Both the position numbers and the translations under genes were made by a program. A DNA stretch of 64,000 nucleotides, from NCBI GenBank assembly GCA_018267575.1, contig JAFDYF010000083.1:38013-102012 (forward strand), written 5' to 3'. Within the stretch, counting starts at the first letter, position 1. Each line of letters starts with the position of its first letter. This document shows positions 17,169 to 25,453 of this stretch, one piece after another. Below the pieces are notes generated by a model. It was given only the letters and a program-made list of their open reading frames with translations. It searched no databases and was not told the origin of the DNA. The DNA comes from Bacteroidota bacterium. Lineage in GTDB: Bacteria; Bacteroidota; Bacteroidia; Chitinophagales; Chitinophagaceae.

Positions 17169-17176
17169 TATCTTTG
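17169..17176 (+). promoter_or_regulatory. -7 box of the acyl-CoA dehydrogenase promoter
   Basis: TATCTTTG followed by C. Transcription would start near 17181, giving a leader of about 100 nt that contains the hairpin at 17222-17258. The -33 position falls on GTTAG/TTTT at the end of the upstream terminator. Confidence 0.55.
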
Positions 17177-17221
17177 CTTAACCGTTGCAGTACGGTGTAT
17201 TGAGTTTGTAAATGATTATTG

Positions 17222-17258
17222 ACCAGGCAATCGCCGAAGGGCTGTGCCTGGTTTTTTT
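17222..17258 (+). terminator. Terminator-like hairpin inside the acyl-CoA dehydrogenase leader (possible attenuator)
   Basis: A perfect 8-bp stem ACCAGGCA (17222-17229) / TGCCTGGT (17245-17252), followed by seven T. It lies downstream of the -7 box at 17169 and 22 bases before the ATG at 17281. It therefore would stop transcription before the gene unless an alternative fold forms. Confidence 0.55.
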
Positions 17259-17280
17259 AATAACAAAGAAAGAATCAAGC

Positions 17281-18423
17281 ATGGATTTCCAAACCACCGA
17301 ATTAGCAAGACAGGTTGCCCAAACCACTAAGGATTTTGCCTTGCAGCATATCAAGCCGCATGTAATGGAATGGGACGAAAGCCAGACCTTCCCCACCGAT
17401 ATTTTTAAGGAGATGGGAAAGCTGGGGCTCATGGGTGTGTTGGTGCCAGAAACTTACGGAGGTTCGGGAATGGGTTATTCAGAATATGTTTCCATTATCC
17501 AGGAAATAGCAAAAGTATGTGGTGCTATTGGGCTCAGTGTAGCGGCCCACAACTCACTTTGCACCAACCATATTCTTTATTTTGGCAATGAGGAGCAAAA
17601 AAGAAAATACCTACCCAAACTGGCAACCGGCGAACACTTGGGTGCTTGGGGTTTGACTGAGCCCAATACCGGCAGTGATGCAGGCAATATGAAATGCACA
17701 GCAGTGAAAGAGGGCAACGACTGGATACTCAATGGCACCAAGTGCTGGATCACACATGGCAAAAGTGGTGAGGTGGCCGTGGTAATAGCAAGAACTGCTG
17801 AGCCTAGGACCAAGGACAATGCTACTGCTTTTATTGTTGAACGTAGTACTGCAGGATTTTCGGGGGGAAAAAAAGAAAACAAACTAGGCATGCGTGCCAG
17901 CGAAACAGCCGAAATGATTTTTGATAACTGTCGCATACCAGATGCAAATCGAATGGGAAAAGTGGGAGAAGGGTTCAAGCAGTCATTGAAAGTGTTGGAT
18001 GGGGGAAGGATCTCTATTGCTGCACTTTCTCTTGGCATCGCTAAAGGTGCTTATGAAGCAGCGGTTCAATATTCCAAGGAGCGTCATCAATTCGATCAGC
18101 CAATCTCGAACTTTCAAGGCATCGCTTTTAAACTGGCAGATATGGCCACAGAAATCATGGCGGCCGAGCTGCTCACCATGCAGGCGGCCGACCTAAAAAA
18201 CAGAAACTTGCCCATGACCAAGGAAGCAGCCATGGCCAAATATTATGCCAGTGAGGTAGCAGTGAAAGTTTCCACAGAAGCCGTACAGATTTTTGGGGGA
18301 TATGGCTATACCAAAGATTTCCCCGTAGAAAAATTCTACCGCGATAGCAAACTATGCACCATTGGAGAAGGCACTTCAGAGATTCAAAAAATAGTAATTG
18401 CCAGAGAAGTGCTTAAGGCATAA
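17281..18423 (+). CDS. Acyl-CoA dehydrogenase (short-chain/butyryl type)
   Basis: FAD enzyme that introduces the alpha-beta double bond in acyl-CoA during fatty-acid or branched-chain degradation. 380 residues, starting at the ATG of MDFQTTELARQ; an earlier in-frame ATG at 17212 would translate the leader hairpin. Motifs are LGAWGLTEPNTGSDAG and the C-terminal IFGGYGYTKDFPVEKFYRD, followed by IGEGTSEIQ with the catalytic Glu. The electron acceptor genes (etfAB) are not in the window. Its last 11 bases overlap the convergent small gene. Confidence 0.92.
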   Translation: MDFQTTELARQVAQTTKDFALQHIKPHVMEWDESQTFPTDIFKEMGKLGLMGVLVPETYGGSGMGYSEYVSIIQEIAKVCGAIGLSVAAHNSLCTNHILYFGNEEQKRKYLPKLATGEHLGAWGLTEPNTGSDAGNMKCTAVKEGNDWILNGTKCWITHGKSGEVAVVIARTAEPRTKDNATAFIVERSTAGFSGGKKENKLGMRASETAEMIFDNCRIPDANRMGKVGEGFKQSLKVLDGGRISIAALSLGIAKGAYEAAVQYSKERHQFDQPISNFQGIAFKLADMATEIMAAELLTMQAADLKNRNLPMTKEAAMAKYYASEVAVKVSTEAVQIFGGYGYTKDFPVEKFYRDSKLCTIGEGTSEIQKIVIAREVLKA

Positions 18424-18595
18424 AATCGTCATCCTCTTTCGGACCGTATTTATCGAACAGCTTATCTATTGCACCTGAAAAAATCGGGAATTTTTCTTTA
18501 GTGAAATTTTTGATCACCTCGATGGCTTTATAAGCCTGTTCTTCTGTAAGCCCTTGTGCCATCAAGCGTTTGATAAGATCGTCCATATCCTGCAT
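18413..18595 (-). CDS. Small acidic conserved protein downstream of clpX
   Basis: 60 residues: MQDMDDLIKRLMAQGLTEEQ, then a helical stretch and the tail KEDDDFMP. Entirely helical and acidic, with no membrane segment; it looks like a small helical adaptor-type protein, but I recognise no family. The ATG at 18595 is chosen because an earlier start at 18610 would fall inside the hairpin at 18601-18622. It lies 53 bases after clpX on the same strand and overlaps the end of the acyl-CoA dehydrogenase gene by 11 bases. It may be cotranscribed with clpX. Confidence 0.65.
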   Translation of the reverse strand: MQDMDDLIKRLMAQGLTEEQAYKAIEVIKNFTKEKFPIFSGAIDKLFDKYGPKEDDDFMP

Positions 18596-18600
18596 TTTAA

Positions 18601-18622
18601 AGCCACGCACGAGGGCGTGGCT
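18601..18622 (-). terminator. GC-rich hairpin between clpX and the small acidic gene
   Basis: A perfect 8-bp stem AGCCACGC / GCGTGGCT with a 6-base loop. Read on the minus strand it is followed by TTAAAATG, so the start codon of the small gene comes 5 bases after the stem. It is either a weak clpX terminator or a translation-control hairpin. Confidence 0.55.
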
Positions 18623-18648
18623 CTGTTTTATTAAGTTGTTCTAGAAGA

Positions 18649-19884
18649 TTAAGCTACTTTGAGTAAACTCATCTTGCTTTTATCGAATTTCTTTTTGGCA
18701 TATTCCAGTTCCACATGCAATTTGTTTTCTTTGGTGGAAGGCATCTCGAACATGGCATCGGTTAAAATACTTTCACAAATACTCCGCAAACCTCTTGCAC
18801 CCAGTTTATATTCAATCGCCTTGTCTACCATAAAATCCAATACTTCCTCATCAACCGTCAAAGCAATACCTTCAATCTCAAACAGTTTTTTGTACTGCCG
18901 CATTAATGAGTTCTTAGGCTCTGTGAGAATCGAGCGCAAAGTTGTTCTATCCAAAGGGTTCAAGTGCGTAACGATGGGAAGCCTACCCAAAAGTTCAGGG
19001 ATTAGCCCAAATGATTTCAGGTCGGGCGCATTTACAAACTGCAATAAGTTTTTCTTGGCCGCATCCTGCTGCTCCTTATTTACATTGAAACCAATGGCAT
19101 TCGTATTCACCCGACGGGCAATGATTTTATCAACACCGTCAAAAGCACCACCGCATATAAAGAGGATATTTTGGGTATTGATTTTTACCAGTTTTTGCTC
19201 GGGGTGTTTTCTTCCACCTTGGGGTGGTACCAGCACATCAGTTCCTTCCAATAATTTCAACAAGCCTTGCTGCACACCCTCGCCACTCACATCACGTGTG
19301 ATGGATGGGTTATCGCCTTTTCTGGCCACTTTGTCAATCTCATCAATATAAACAATACCCCGTTCGGCAGCAGCGATATCGTAATTGCAAACCTGTAACA
19401 ACCTCGTCAATATGCTCTCCACATCCTCACCTACATAACCTGCTTCGGTAAAGACGGTTGCATCTACAATAGCAAAGGGCACATTCAACAACTTGGCAAT
19501 GGTTTTTGCCAGCAGGGTTTTCCCCGTACCGGTTTCACCCACCATGATGATATTGCTTTTCTCAATCTCCACTTCGTTTTCGGAAATCTTTTGTTGAAGC
19601 CTTTTATAATGGTTATAAACAGCTACGGCCAATATTTTTTTGGCATCGTCCTGGCCAATGATATACTCATCCAGGAAACGCTTTATCTCCACCGGCTTTT
19701 TTACGGTGAGCTTGAATTGTGAATTGGTAGGCGCATCATCCCTCAGCATCAGTTCCTGCTGAATAATTTCTTGGGCATGCTCCACGCAGTTTTCGCAAAT
19801 ATGCCCTTCCTGACCCGCTATCAGTATTTTCACCTCATCGCGACTGCGGCCGCAGAAAGAACAATGCAATGTATTTTTTGCCAT
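18649..19884 (-). CDS. clpX: ATP-dependent Clp protease ATP-binding subunit ClpX
   Basis: AAA+ unfoldase that feeds proteins into ClpP. The N-terminal zinc-binding domain has CSFCGRS and CENC (residues 8-11 and about 33-36). Walker A is GETGTGKTLLAKT, the pore loop is GYVG (in TEAGYVGEDVES), and Walker B is VYIDEIDK. The ClpP-docking IGF tripeptide is present in NTNAIGFNV. The 411 residues are normal. It is the fourth protein gene of the minus-strand run tig-clpP-clpP-clpX; a 93-base gap before it could hold its own promoter, but no clear box is seen. Confidence 0.97.
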   Translation of the reverse strand: MAKNTLHCSFCGRSRDEVKILIAGQEGHICENCVEHAQEIIQQELMLRDDAPTNSQFKLTVKKPVEIKRFLDEYIIGQDDAKKILAVAVYNHYKRLQQKISENEVEIEKSNIIMVGETGTGKTLLAKTIAKLLNVPFAIVDATVFTEAGYVGEDVESILTRLLQVCNYDIAAAERGIVYIDEIDKVARKGDNPSITRDVSGEGVQQGLLKLLEGTDVLVPPQGGRKHPEQKLVKINTQNILFICGGAFDGVDKIIARRVNTNAIGFNVNKEQQDAAKKNLLQFVNAPDLKSFGLIPELLGRLPIVTHLNPLDRTTLRSILTEPKNSLMRQYKKLFEIEGIALTVDEEVLDFMVDKAIEYKLGARGLRSICESILTDAMFEMPSTKENKLHVELEYAKKKFDKSKMSLLKVA

Positions 19885-19977
19885 TTGATTTGTTAGATCG
19901 ATATATTTTGATAGAAAAAACCTACCAAATTTAACTCAATAATGCCGAAACTCCTATTAAGCTGTTAATGAATGATA

Positions 19978-20619
19978 CTATAATTTTTCAATTACTTTGT
20001 CCACAATGCCATATTTCACAGATTCTTCGGCATCCATCCAATAATCCCTTTCAAAATCCTTGTAAATCTGTTCAATCTTTTTATCGCAATTTTCGGCTAA
20101 TATCCGAGCACCAATCTCCTTGGTTTTCTTTATCTGTTTTGCCTGTATCTCAAGGTCAACACTCACTGCCTGATAATGACCGCCAATACTGGGCTGGTGT
20201 ATCATCACTTCCCCATGAGGATAGATATATCGTTTCCCTTTGGTTCCACCACTCAACAATATTGAACCCATGGAAGCAGCCAGCCCCATACAAATGGTGC
20301 TTACTGGGCTTTTCAGCATCTTCATGGTATCATACATCACCATTCCGCTGGTAACCATACCACCCGGGCTATTGATGAAAAATTTGATTTCCTCACCTGG
20401 CTTATCCGCATCCAACAACAAAAGCTTGTTCACGACATCTTTAGCCGTACGGTCATTCACTTCGCCCCATAGGTACACGGCTCTATTCTCGAAAAAATAC
20501 TTTTCCATCTTCTTCATCAGTATGCCCATCTCAGGGGCTTTTTCCTCCTTAGGCTCCTGATCTTCGTCTGGCTCATCATCCATTCTAAATGGCTTCAATA
20601 AATATTTTGAATAGTTCAT
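19978..20619 (-). CDS. clpP: ClpP-family serine protease, second paralog
   Basis: 213 residues. The catalytic set is complete: Ser in GLAASMGSILLS, His in MIHQPSIGG and Asp in ERDYWMDAEES. It differs from the adjacent ClpP by an acidic N-terminal stretch (DDEPDEDQEPKEEKAPE, about residues 12-28) and by an ILLSGG segment where the other has TLMCAG. It starts 33 bases after the first clpP. ClpP forms a tetradecameric chamber; two different subunits could build mixed or separate barrels. Both being active is inferred from intact residues. Confidence 0.9.
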   Translation of the reverse strand: MNYSKYLLKPFRMDDEPDEDQEPKEEKAPEMGILMKKMEKYFFENRAVYLWGEVNDRTAKDVVNKLLLLDADKPGEEIKFFINSPGGMVTSGMVMYDTMKMLKSPVSTICMGLAASMGSILLSGGTKGKRYIYPHGEVMIHQPSIGGHYQAVSVDLEIQAKQIKKTKEIGARILAENCDKKIEQIYKDFERDYWMDAEESVKYGIVDKVIEKL

Positions 20620-20652
20620 AGTTTATACTTTAATCAGTTATTTAAAATTTGC

Positions 20653-21345
20653 TTAGGATTTGGTTTCTTTTCTCGGATTGAGCAAAAGCACTTCATCCAC
20701 CAAGCCATAATCTTTGGCTTCTGTAGCAGTGAGCCAATAATCACGGTCGCAATCTTTTTCTATCTGCTTAGCTGTTTTGCCTGTATGGAAAGCGTAAATC
20801 TCATACAATTCTTTTTTTATTTTTTTGATCTCGTTTACCGTGATTTCAATATCGGTTGCCTGACCACCAATGGCACCGGAAGGTTGGTGCATCATGATCC
20901 TGCTATGTTTCAAGGCAGTTCTTTTGCCCTTAGTGCCTGCGCACATCAGTGTAGCTGCCATGGATGCAGCCATTCCAATACAAATAGTAGCCACATCGGG
21001 ACTCACATATTGCATGGTATCATACACACCCAAGCCAGAATAGACGGAGCCACCGGGGCTATTGATATACATCTGTATGTCGCGATGGCGGTCTGTACTA
21101 TCCAAAAACAACAATTGGGCAGTCACAATATTGGCTACCTCATCATTGATGGGATAACCCAGAAAAATAATCCTATCCATCATTAAACGGCTATAAACGT
21201 CCATTACAGCCACGTTCATAGGTCGTTCTTCAATAATGTTGGGGGTGAGGCTGGTAATTTGGTATTTGTTGTAATCGTTCAGCGTATTGCTGGAAATGCC
21301 ACGATGCTTCACAGCATAACTTTCAAATTCTTTTTGATGGTTCAT
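20653..21345 (-). CDS. clpP: ATP-dependent Clp protease proteolytic subunit ClpP
   Basis: Closest to the canonical ClpP. The 230 residues include an N-terminal extension (about 40 residues) that is probably removed as a propeptide or forms the axial gate. The catalytic Ser is in GMAASMAATLM, His in MMHQPSG and Asp in DRDYWLTATEA. It lies between tig and the second clpP. The spacer to tig (about 210 bases) holds a degenerate inverted repeat, so expression relative to tig may be set by that structure. Confidence 0.95.
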   Translation of the reverse strand: MNHQKEFESYAVKHRGISSNTLNDYNKYQITSLTPNIIEERPMNVAVMDVYSRLMMDRIIFLGYPINDEVANIVTAQLLFLDSTDRHRDIQMYINSPGGSVYSGLGVYDTMQYVSPDVATICIGMAASMAATLMCAGTKGKRTALKHSRIMMHQPSGAIGGQATDIEITVNEIKKIKKELYEIYAFHTGKTAKQIEKDCDRDYWLTATEAKDYGLVDEVLLLNPRKETKS

Positions 21346-21450
21346 ATATTATTGTTCGGATTTAGAATTGAATATCTCGGATTTTCTTTCAAATCTCCGT
21401 CCAAACTTTCAAACCGCCAAAAAACTGACAGACTTGCAGATGAGAGGGAC

Positions 21451-21558
21451 AGTCGGTAGTCAGTAGTTCATAGTCGATAGTTCATGGTTGATAGTCAATA
21501 AAGGTACAGACTAACGACTCTTGACTCCGAACTCTTGACTAAAGACTCGGAACTACTA
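21451..21558. repeat. Degenerate long inverted repeat starting at the tig stop codon
   Basis: The left arm has the words GTAGTTCATAGTCGATAG, and the right arm GACTCTTGACTCCGAACTC. The outer ends AGTAGTTC (21462-21469) and GAACTACT (21550-21557) are exact reverse complements, and the inner TAGTC/GACTA words also pair. The stop codon of tig (CTA on the plus strand, 21556-21558) is part of the right end. Bases 21523-21547 match the element inside the ABC ATPase gene at 21 of 25 positions. Confidence 0.7.
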
Positions 21559-22935
21559 ATGATGATGATGCTGGTGCGCTTCCTGCAGTTTGATGAACTC
21601 TTCACGGCTAATGGGCTTTTCTTCCGGCTTAACCTGTGTTTCTGCCCATTCAAACACTTTGTTGGACTGTATCCGGTGAACGGCGTCTTCTACAAAACGC
21701 TTATCTTGAATCATACGGTTGGCATAATCATCCATCCAAGGTTGTTGGTCATCGCTGATCTGACCTTGCATATAGCTAAGCAGTTGTTGCTTGGCCATAT
21801 TTTTGAGGTCGTCGGCTTTTACTTCAATTTTATTTTCCTGTGAAATCTTATCAATGATCAGGGTCCATTTCAACTGGTTGGAAAACTCGGGGAACTCGGT
21901 TGCAACCTGCTCCTGCGTTTTCGGCTGTTCACCGCCTTCTTGCATCCAGCGCTTGAGGAAAGATTCGGGGAATTCAATATTGGTATGGTCCAGCAATTCA
22001 TGATAAATAGCATGCTGGAGTTGGCTACGGCTTTGTGCATCCCACTGAGCTTGTATTTCTTCTTTGAGTGTATTTTTGAACTCTTCTTCTGTCTTTATTT
22101 CTTTCGCAGGGAAAACAGATTTATAAAAATCTTCGTTCAATTCAGCCTTTTCAATCAGGCCTACTTTGGTGATCAGCACTTTGAAATATTTGTCGGCAGC
22201 AGCTGTATCTTCTTTTGCAAAGCCGAGGTCGTTCAGTATCCATTCTCTTTCCTTTTCATCAAAACCTTTGGACAACTGTAGTAAAATAACATCATCCTTT
22301 TTTTTGCCAATCAAGCTAGGACGAACGCTTTCGCTGAAATATTTAACCAACAAAGAATTGTCCTTGACAATCCCGTTCTCAATGGTATTGCCCGCTTCAT
22401 CGCTTTCGATAAAGTCCACACTCAGTACATTATCATCGCCAGCAACTGTTTCTGGTTCGGTCATTTTGCCATTGCGAATCTGTAAGCGCTCTATTTCCTC
22501 ATTGAGCATTTCATCAGTAACCGCCACTTTGTAGCGGGTGAGCTTTGCATGGGGCAAATTGGCCAAAGTAAAGTCCGGCTTCAGGCCTACTTCGAAGGCA
22601 AAAGCATATTCCGATGGCGTGTTCATGTCAATTTGCCTTGCATCATTCTCTGGCAACGGTAATGGCTGAGCGAAAATCTCAAGCTTTTCATTTTGCATGT
22701 AGCTTGTCAGTTCTTTTTCAACCGAGCGTAGCACCTCATCTGTAAAAACAGAGTTGCCATACATTTTTTTGATGAGACCAGCAGGTACCATGCCCTTACG
22801 AAAACCAGGAATATTGGCTTTTTTGCCATATTCCTTCAACGCTTTTTCAAATGAAGGGAGATAATCCGTTTTCTCCACTTTAACGGTAATCTTATCGTTC
22901 AAAAGCCCGATATTCTCTCTGGTCACTGTAGCCAT
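21556..22935 (-). CDS. tig: Trigger factor, ribosome-associated chaperone
   Basis: 459 residues. The ribosome-binding loop signature GFRKGMVP is at about residues 42-49; a peptidyl-prolyl isomerase-like middle and a long helical C-terminal chaperone region follow. It binds nascent chains at the exit tunnel. The extreme C-terminus is EAHQHHHH, a natural His-rich tail that could bind metal. First protein gene of tig-clpP-clpP-clpX, 49 bases downstream of tRNA-Leu on the same strand. No box of its own was found, so transcription may come through the tRNA. Confidence 0.93.
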   Translation of the reverse strand: MATVTRENIGLLNDKITVKVEKTDYLPSFEKALKEYGKKANIPGFRKGMVPAGLIKKMYGNSVFTDEVLRSVEKELTSYMQNEKLEIFAQPLPLPENDARQIDMNTPSEYAFAFEVGLKPDFTLANLPHAKLTRYKVAVTDEMLNEEIERLQIRNGKMTEPETVAGDDNVLSVDFIESDEAGNTIENGIVKDNSLLVKYFSESVRPSLIGKKKDDVILLQLSKGFDEKEREWILNDLGFAKEDTAAADKYFKVLITKVGLIEKAELNEDFYKSVFPAKEIKTEEEFKNTLKEEIQAQWDAQSRSQLQHAIYHELLDHTNIEFPESFLKRWMQEGGEQPKTQEQVATEFPEFSNQLKWTLIIDKISQENKIEVKADDLKNMAKQQLLSYMQGQISDDQQPWMDDYANRMIQDKRFVEDAVHRIQSNKVFEWAETQVKPEEKPISREEFIKLQEAHQHHHH

Positions 22936-22984
22936 GGTGTGCTCGTTTAATACAGCCCGTGATAGGGGATCAGTTAAAAAAAAG

Positions 22985-23066
22985 TGCGGGTGATAGGAGT
23001 CGAACCTACATACCTTGCGGCGTCAGATCCTAAGTCTGATGCGTCTGCCAATTTCGCCACACCCGC
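22985..23066 (-). tRNA. tRNA-Leu (anticodon UAG)
   Basis: Read on the minus strand: acceptor stem GCGGGTG pairs with CACCCGC, discriminator A at 22985, and no encoded CCA. The anticodon stem TCAGA/TCTGA encloses the loop CTTAGGA, giving anticodon TAG (23030-23032), which reads CUN codons. A long variable arm and a T-arm with GGTTCGACTCC are present; the 82-nt length suits a class II leucine tRNA. Eight T follow downstream. A -7 box is placed about 10 bases upstream. Confidence 0.95.
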
Positions 23067-23076
23067 AAAAGGGTTG

Positions 23077-23084
23077 CAAAAGTA
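23077..23084 (-). promoter_or_regulatory. -7 box of the tRNA-Leu promoter
   Basis: TACTTTTG followed by C on the minus strand; predicted transcription start about 6 bases before the mature tRNA 5' end. Confidence 0.5.
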
Positions 23085-23132
23085 GTATTTTTTGAAGGAA
23101 AAAAAGGATTCTTTTCTGTAAATTCGTATGCT

Positions 23133-25367
23133 ATGGAAATTGTTGAAGTGATACCTCAGTATAACCTTACCGAAGACCAAGAAAAGAAGCTGATCCTCAG
23201 GGAATACCGCTCCTTATTGCGTTCGCTAAAGCCAAAAATTAAACCGGGCGATAAAGAGTTGTTGCGGACCGCATTCGAAATGTCTGCCGAAGCACACAAA
23301 ACCATGCGCCGAAAAAGCGGCGAGCCATACATATTACATCCATTAGCGGTAGCAAGGATTTGTGTGGAAGAAATTGGATTGGGGGTGCGCTCCACCATTT
23401 GCTCCCTGTTGCACGACACCGTGGAGGATACCGATATCACATTGGAAGATGTGGAGCGGGAATTCGGTAACGAGATAGCGAGGATTGTGGATGGGCTTAC
23501 CAAGATCTCCAATGTGATTGATGTAAACGCATCCCAACAGGCAGAGAATTTTAAAAAAATATTGCTCACCCTCACCGATGACCCGAGGGTTATTCTGATC
23601 AAGCTGGCAGACCGGCTGCACAATATGCGCACCCTTGATAGCATGAAGCGTGAGAAACAATTGAAAATTGCTTCGGAAACGGTTTATGTGTATGCACCTT
23701 TGGCTCACCGAATGGGCTTGTACAGTATAAAGACGGAATTGGAAGACTTGGCAATGAAATATCTGGAGCCAGAGGCATACAGGAGCATTGCCCAAAAACT
23801 ATCCGAAACCAAGCGGGAAAGATCAAGGTATATCAACGAGTTCATCAAACCATTAAAAGAAAAACTGGAAAAAGCAGGTTTCGATTTTGAAATCTATGGC
23901 CGGCCTAAAAGCATCCATTCCATCTGGAACAAGATGCAGAAAAAATCTGTGACTTTTGAAGAGGTATATGATCTGTTTGCAATCCGTGTGCTCTTGAACT
24001 CTACCCCAGAGAAAGAAAAAGAAGATTGCTGGAAAGTTTATTCCATGATCACGGATGAATATATCCCCTCCACAGAAAGGATGCGCGACTGGTTGAGCAA
24101 TCCCAAATCAAACGGATACGAAGCATTGCATACAACCGTGATGGGGCCACAGGGGAAATGGGTGGAGGTGCAGATCCGCTCCAACCGGATGAACGAAATC
24201 GCAGAAAAGGGATTGGCCGCTCATTGGAAATATAAGGAAGGCACCAACGATGAAAGCCGTTTTGATAAATGGTTCCAGCAGATACGGGAAGCGCTGAACA
24301 CCGAAAATAATGACTCGATAGATTTTTTGCAGGATTTTAAAACCAGTTTTTTAGCGGAAGAGATTTTTGTATATACCCCAAAAGGCGATGTAAAAATGTT
24401 ACCAGTGGGGTCCACTGCACTTGATTTTGCTTTTTCCATACATAGTGCCATTGGTGTTCAATGTATCGGTGCAAAAGTGAACCATAAGCTAGTGCCTATC
24501 AGCCATAAGCTGAGGAGTGGGGATCAGGTGGAGATTATCTCTTCGAGCAAACAAAAGCCCAATGAGGGCTGGCTCGGTTTCGTGGTAACCGCCAAAGCAA
24601 AAAACAAAATCAAGGATGCCCTCAAAGAAGAAAAAAGAAAAACGGCCGACGAGGGCAAATACATTGTTCAGCGCAAACTTGAAAATTTTGGCGCGGCCTA
24701 CAACCAACACAATATTGATATCCTCACTTCTTATTATAAACTTAGCTCCTCATTGGAGCTGTTCTATCAGGTGTCAATCAAAAATATCGACCTGAAGGAA
24801 CTCAAAGAATTCCATTTGCTCGGCGATCGATTGGAAATGCCCAAGCCTGCCAAACCGGTGGTCGATAATAAACCAGAGACTTCCATTTCCCTTCCAAAAA
24901 AAGATGCGGAACTGATTATTTTTGGTGAGAGCAGCGATAAGATTGTATATACACTGGCCAATTGCTGCAAACCTATACCGGGGGATGATGTGTTTGGGTT
25001 TGTTACCACAGGCAAGGGCCTTACCATCCATCGCACCAATTGCCCAAATGCAGCAAAACTCATGGCTAGTTTTGGGCATCGGGTAGTCAAAACAAAATGG
25101 GCCAAAAACAAAGAGATTTCTTTCCTCACGGGTATACGTATTGTGGGAATGGACGATGTAGGTGTGGTAAACAAAATCACCAACCTGATTTCTGGGGAAC
25201 TGCGATTGAATATCAATGCGATTACGATTGAGGCCAAAGAGGGGCTTTTTGAAGGCAATATCAAAATTTATGTGCATGACAAGGAAGAGCTGGATGAACT
25301 GGTTCTCAGGCTCAAGCAATTAAAGGGGATACATACGGTGGACCGGTTCGATGCGGAAAATGTTTAA
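23133..25367 (+). CDS. spoT: Bifunctional (p)ppGpp synthetase/hydrolase (RelA/SpoT homolog)
   Basis: Makes and degrades the stringent-response alarmone. Domain order in 744 residues: HD hydrolase (GEPYILHPLAVA, LLHDTVEDTD, about residues 65-100), synthetase (GRPKSIHSIWNKM, YDLFAIRVLL, NGYEALHTTV, about 250-340), TGS (EIFVYTPKGDV, about 412 on), a conserved Cys/His region (LANCCKPIPGD, IHRTNCPNA) and a C-terminal ACT domain. Both catalytic halves look intact. The ATG at 23133 follows a TTCG-variant -7 box (TAAATTCG, 23119-23126), implying a very short leader. It is divergent from tRNA-Leu and tig. Confidence 0.95.
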   Translation: MEIVEVIPQYNLTEDQEKKLILREYRSLLRSLKPKIKPGDKELLRTAFEMSAEAHKTMRRKSGEPYILHPLAVARICVEEIGLGVRSTICSLLHDTVEDTDITLEDVEREFGNEIARIVDGLTKISNVIDVNASQQAENFKKILLTLTDDPRVILIKLADRLHNMRTLDSMKREKQLKIASETVYVYAPLAHRMGLYSIKTELEDLAMKYLEPEAYRSIAQKLSETKRERSRYINEFIKPLKEKLEKAGFDFEIYGRPKSIHSIWNKMQKKSVTFEEVYDLFAIRVLLNSTPEKEKEDCWKVYSMITDEYIPSTERMRDWLSNPKSNGYEALHTTVMGPQGKWVEVQIRSNRMNEIAEKGLAAHWKYKEGTNDESRFDKWFQQIREALNTENNDSIDFLQDFKTSFLAEEIFVYTPKGDVKMLPVGSTALDFAFSIHSAIGVQCIGAKVNHKLVPISHKLRSGDQVEIISSSKQKPNEGWLGFVVTAKAKNKIKDALKEEKRKTADEGKYIVQRKLENFGAAYNQHNIDILTSYYKLSSSLELFYQVSIKNIDLKELKEFHLLGDRLEMPKPAKPVVDNKPETSISLPKKDAELIIFGESSDKIVYTLANCCKPIPGDDVFGFVTTGKGLTIHRTNCPNAAKLMASFGHRVVKTKWAKNKEISFLTGIRIVGMDDVGVVNKITNLISGELRLNINAITIEAKEGLFEGNIKIYVHDKEELDELVLRLKQLKGIHTVDRFDAENV

Positions 25368-25410
25368 ATCATCTTTACAAATTCATTTCTTTCATCCATC
25401 GCATTTCGCC

Positions 25411-25418
25411 TATTTTTG
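25411..25418 (+). promoter_or_regulatory. -7 box of the purA promoter
   Basis: TATTTTTG followed by C; a weak -33 (TTTC, 25386-25389) is 21 bases upstream. The predicted leader is about 31 nt to the ATG at 25454. Confidence 0.5.
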
Positions 25419-25453
25419 CTCCCTCAAATCAGTAAGCTACAAATTTGCATTGT

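Noticed and set aside
22974..23180. 68-residue minus-strand reading frame
   Set aside because: It is the translation of tRNA-Leu and its flanks.
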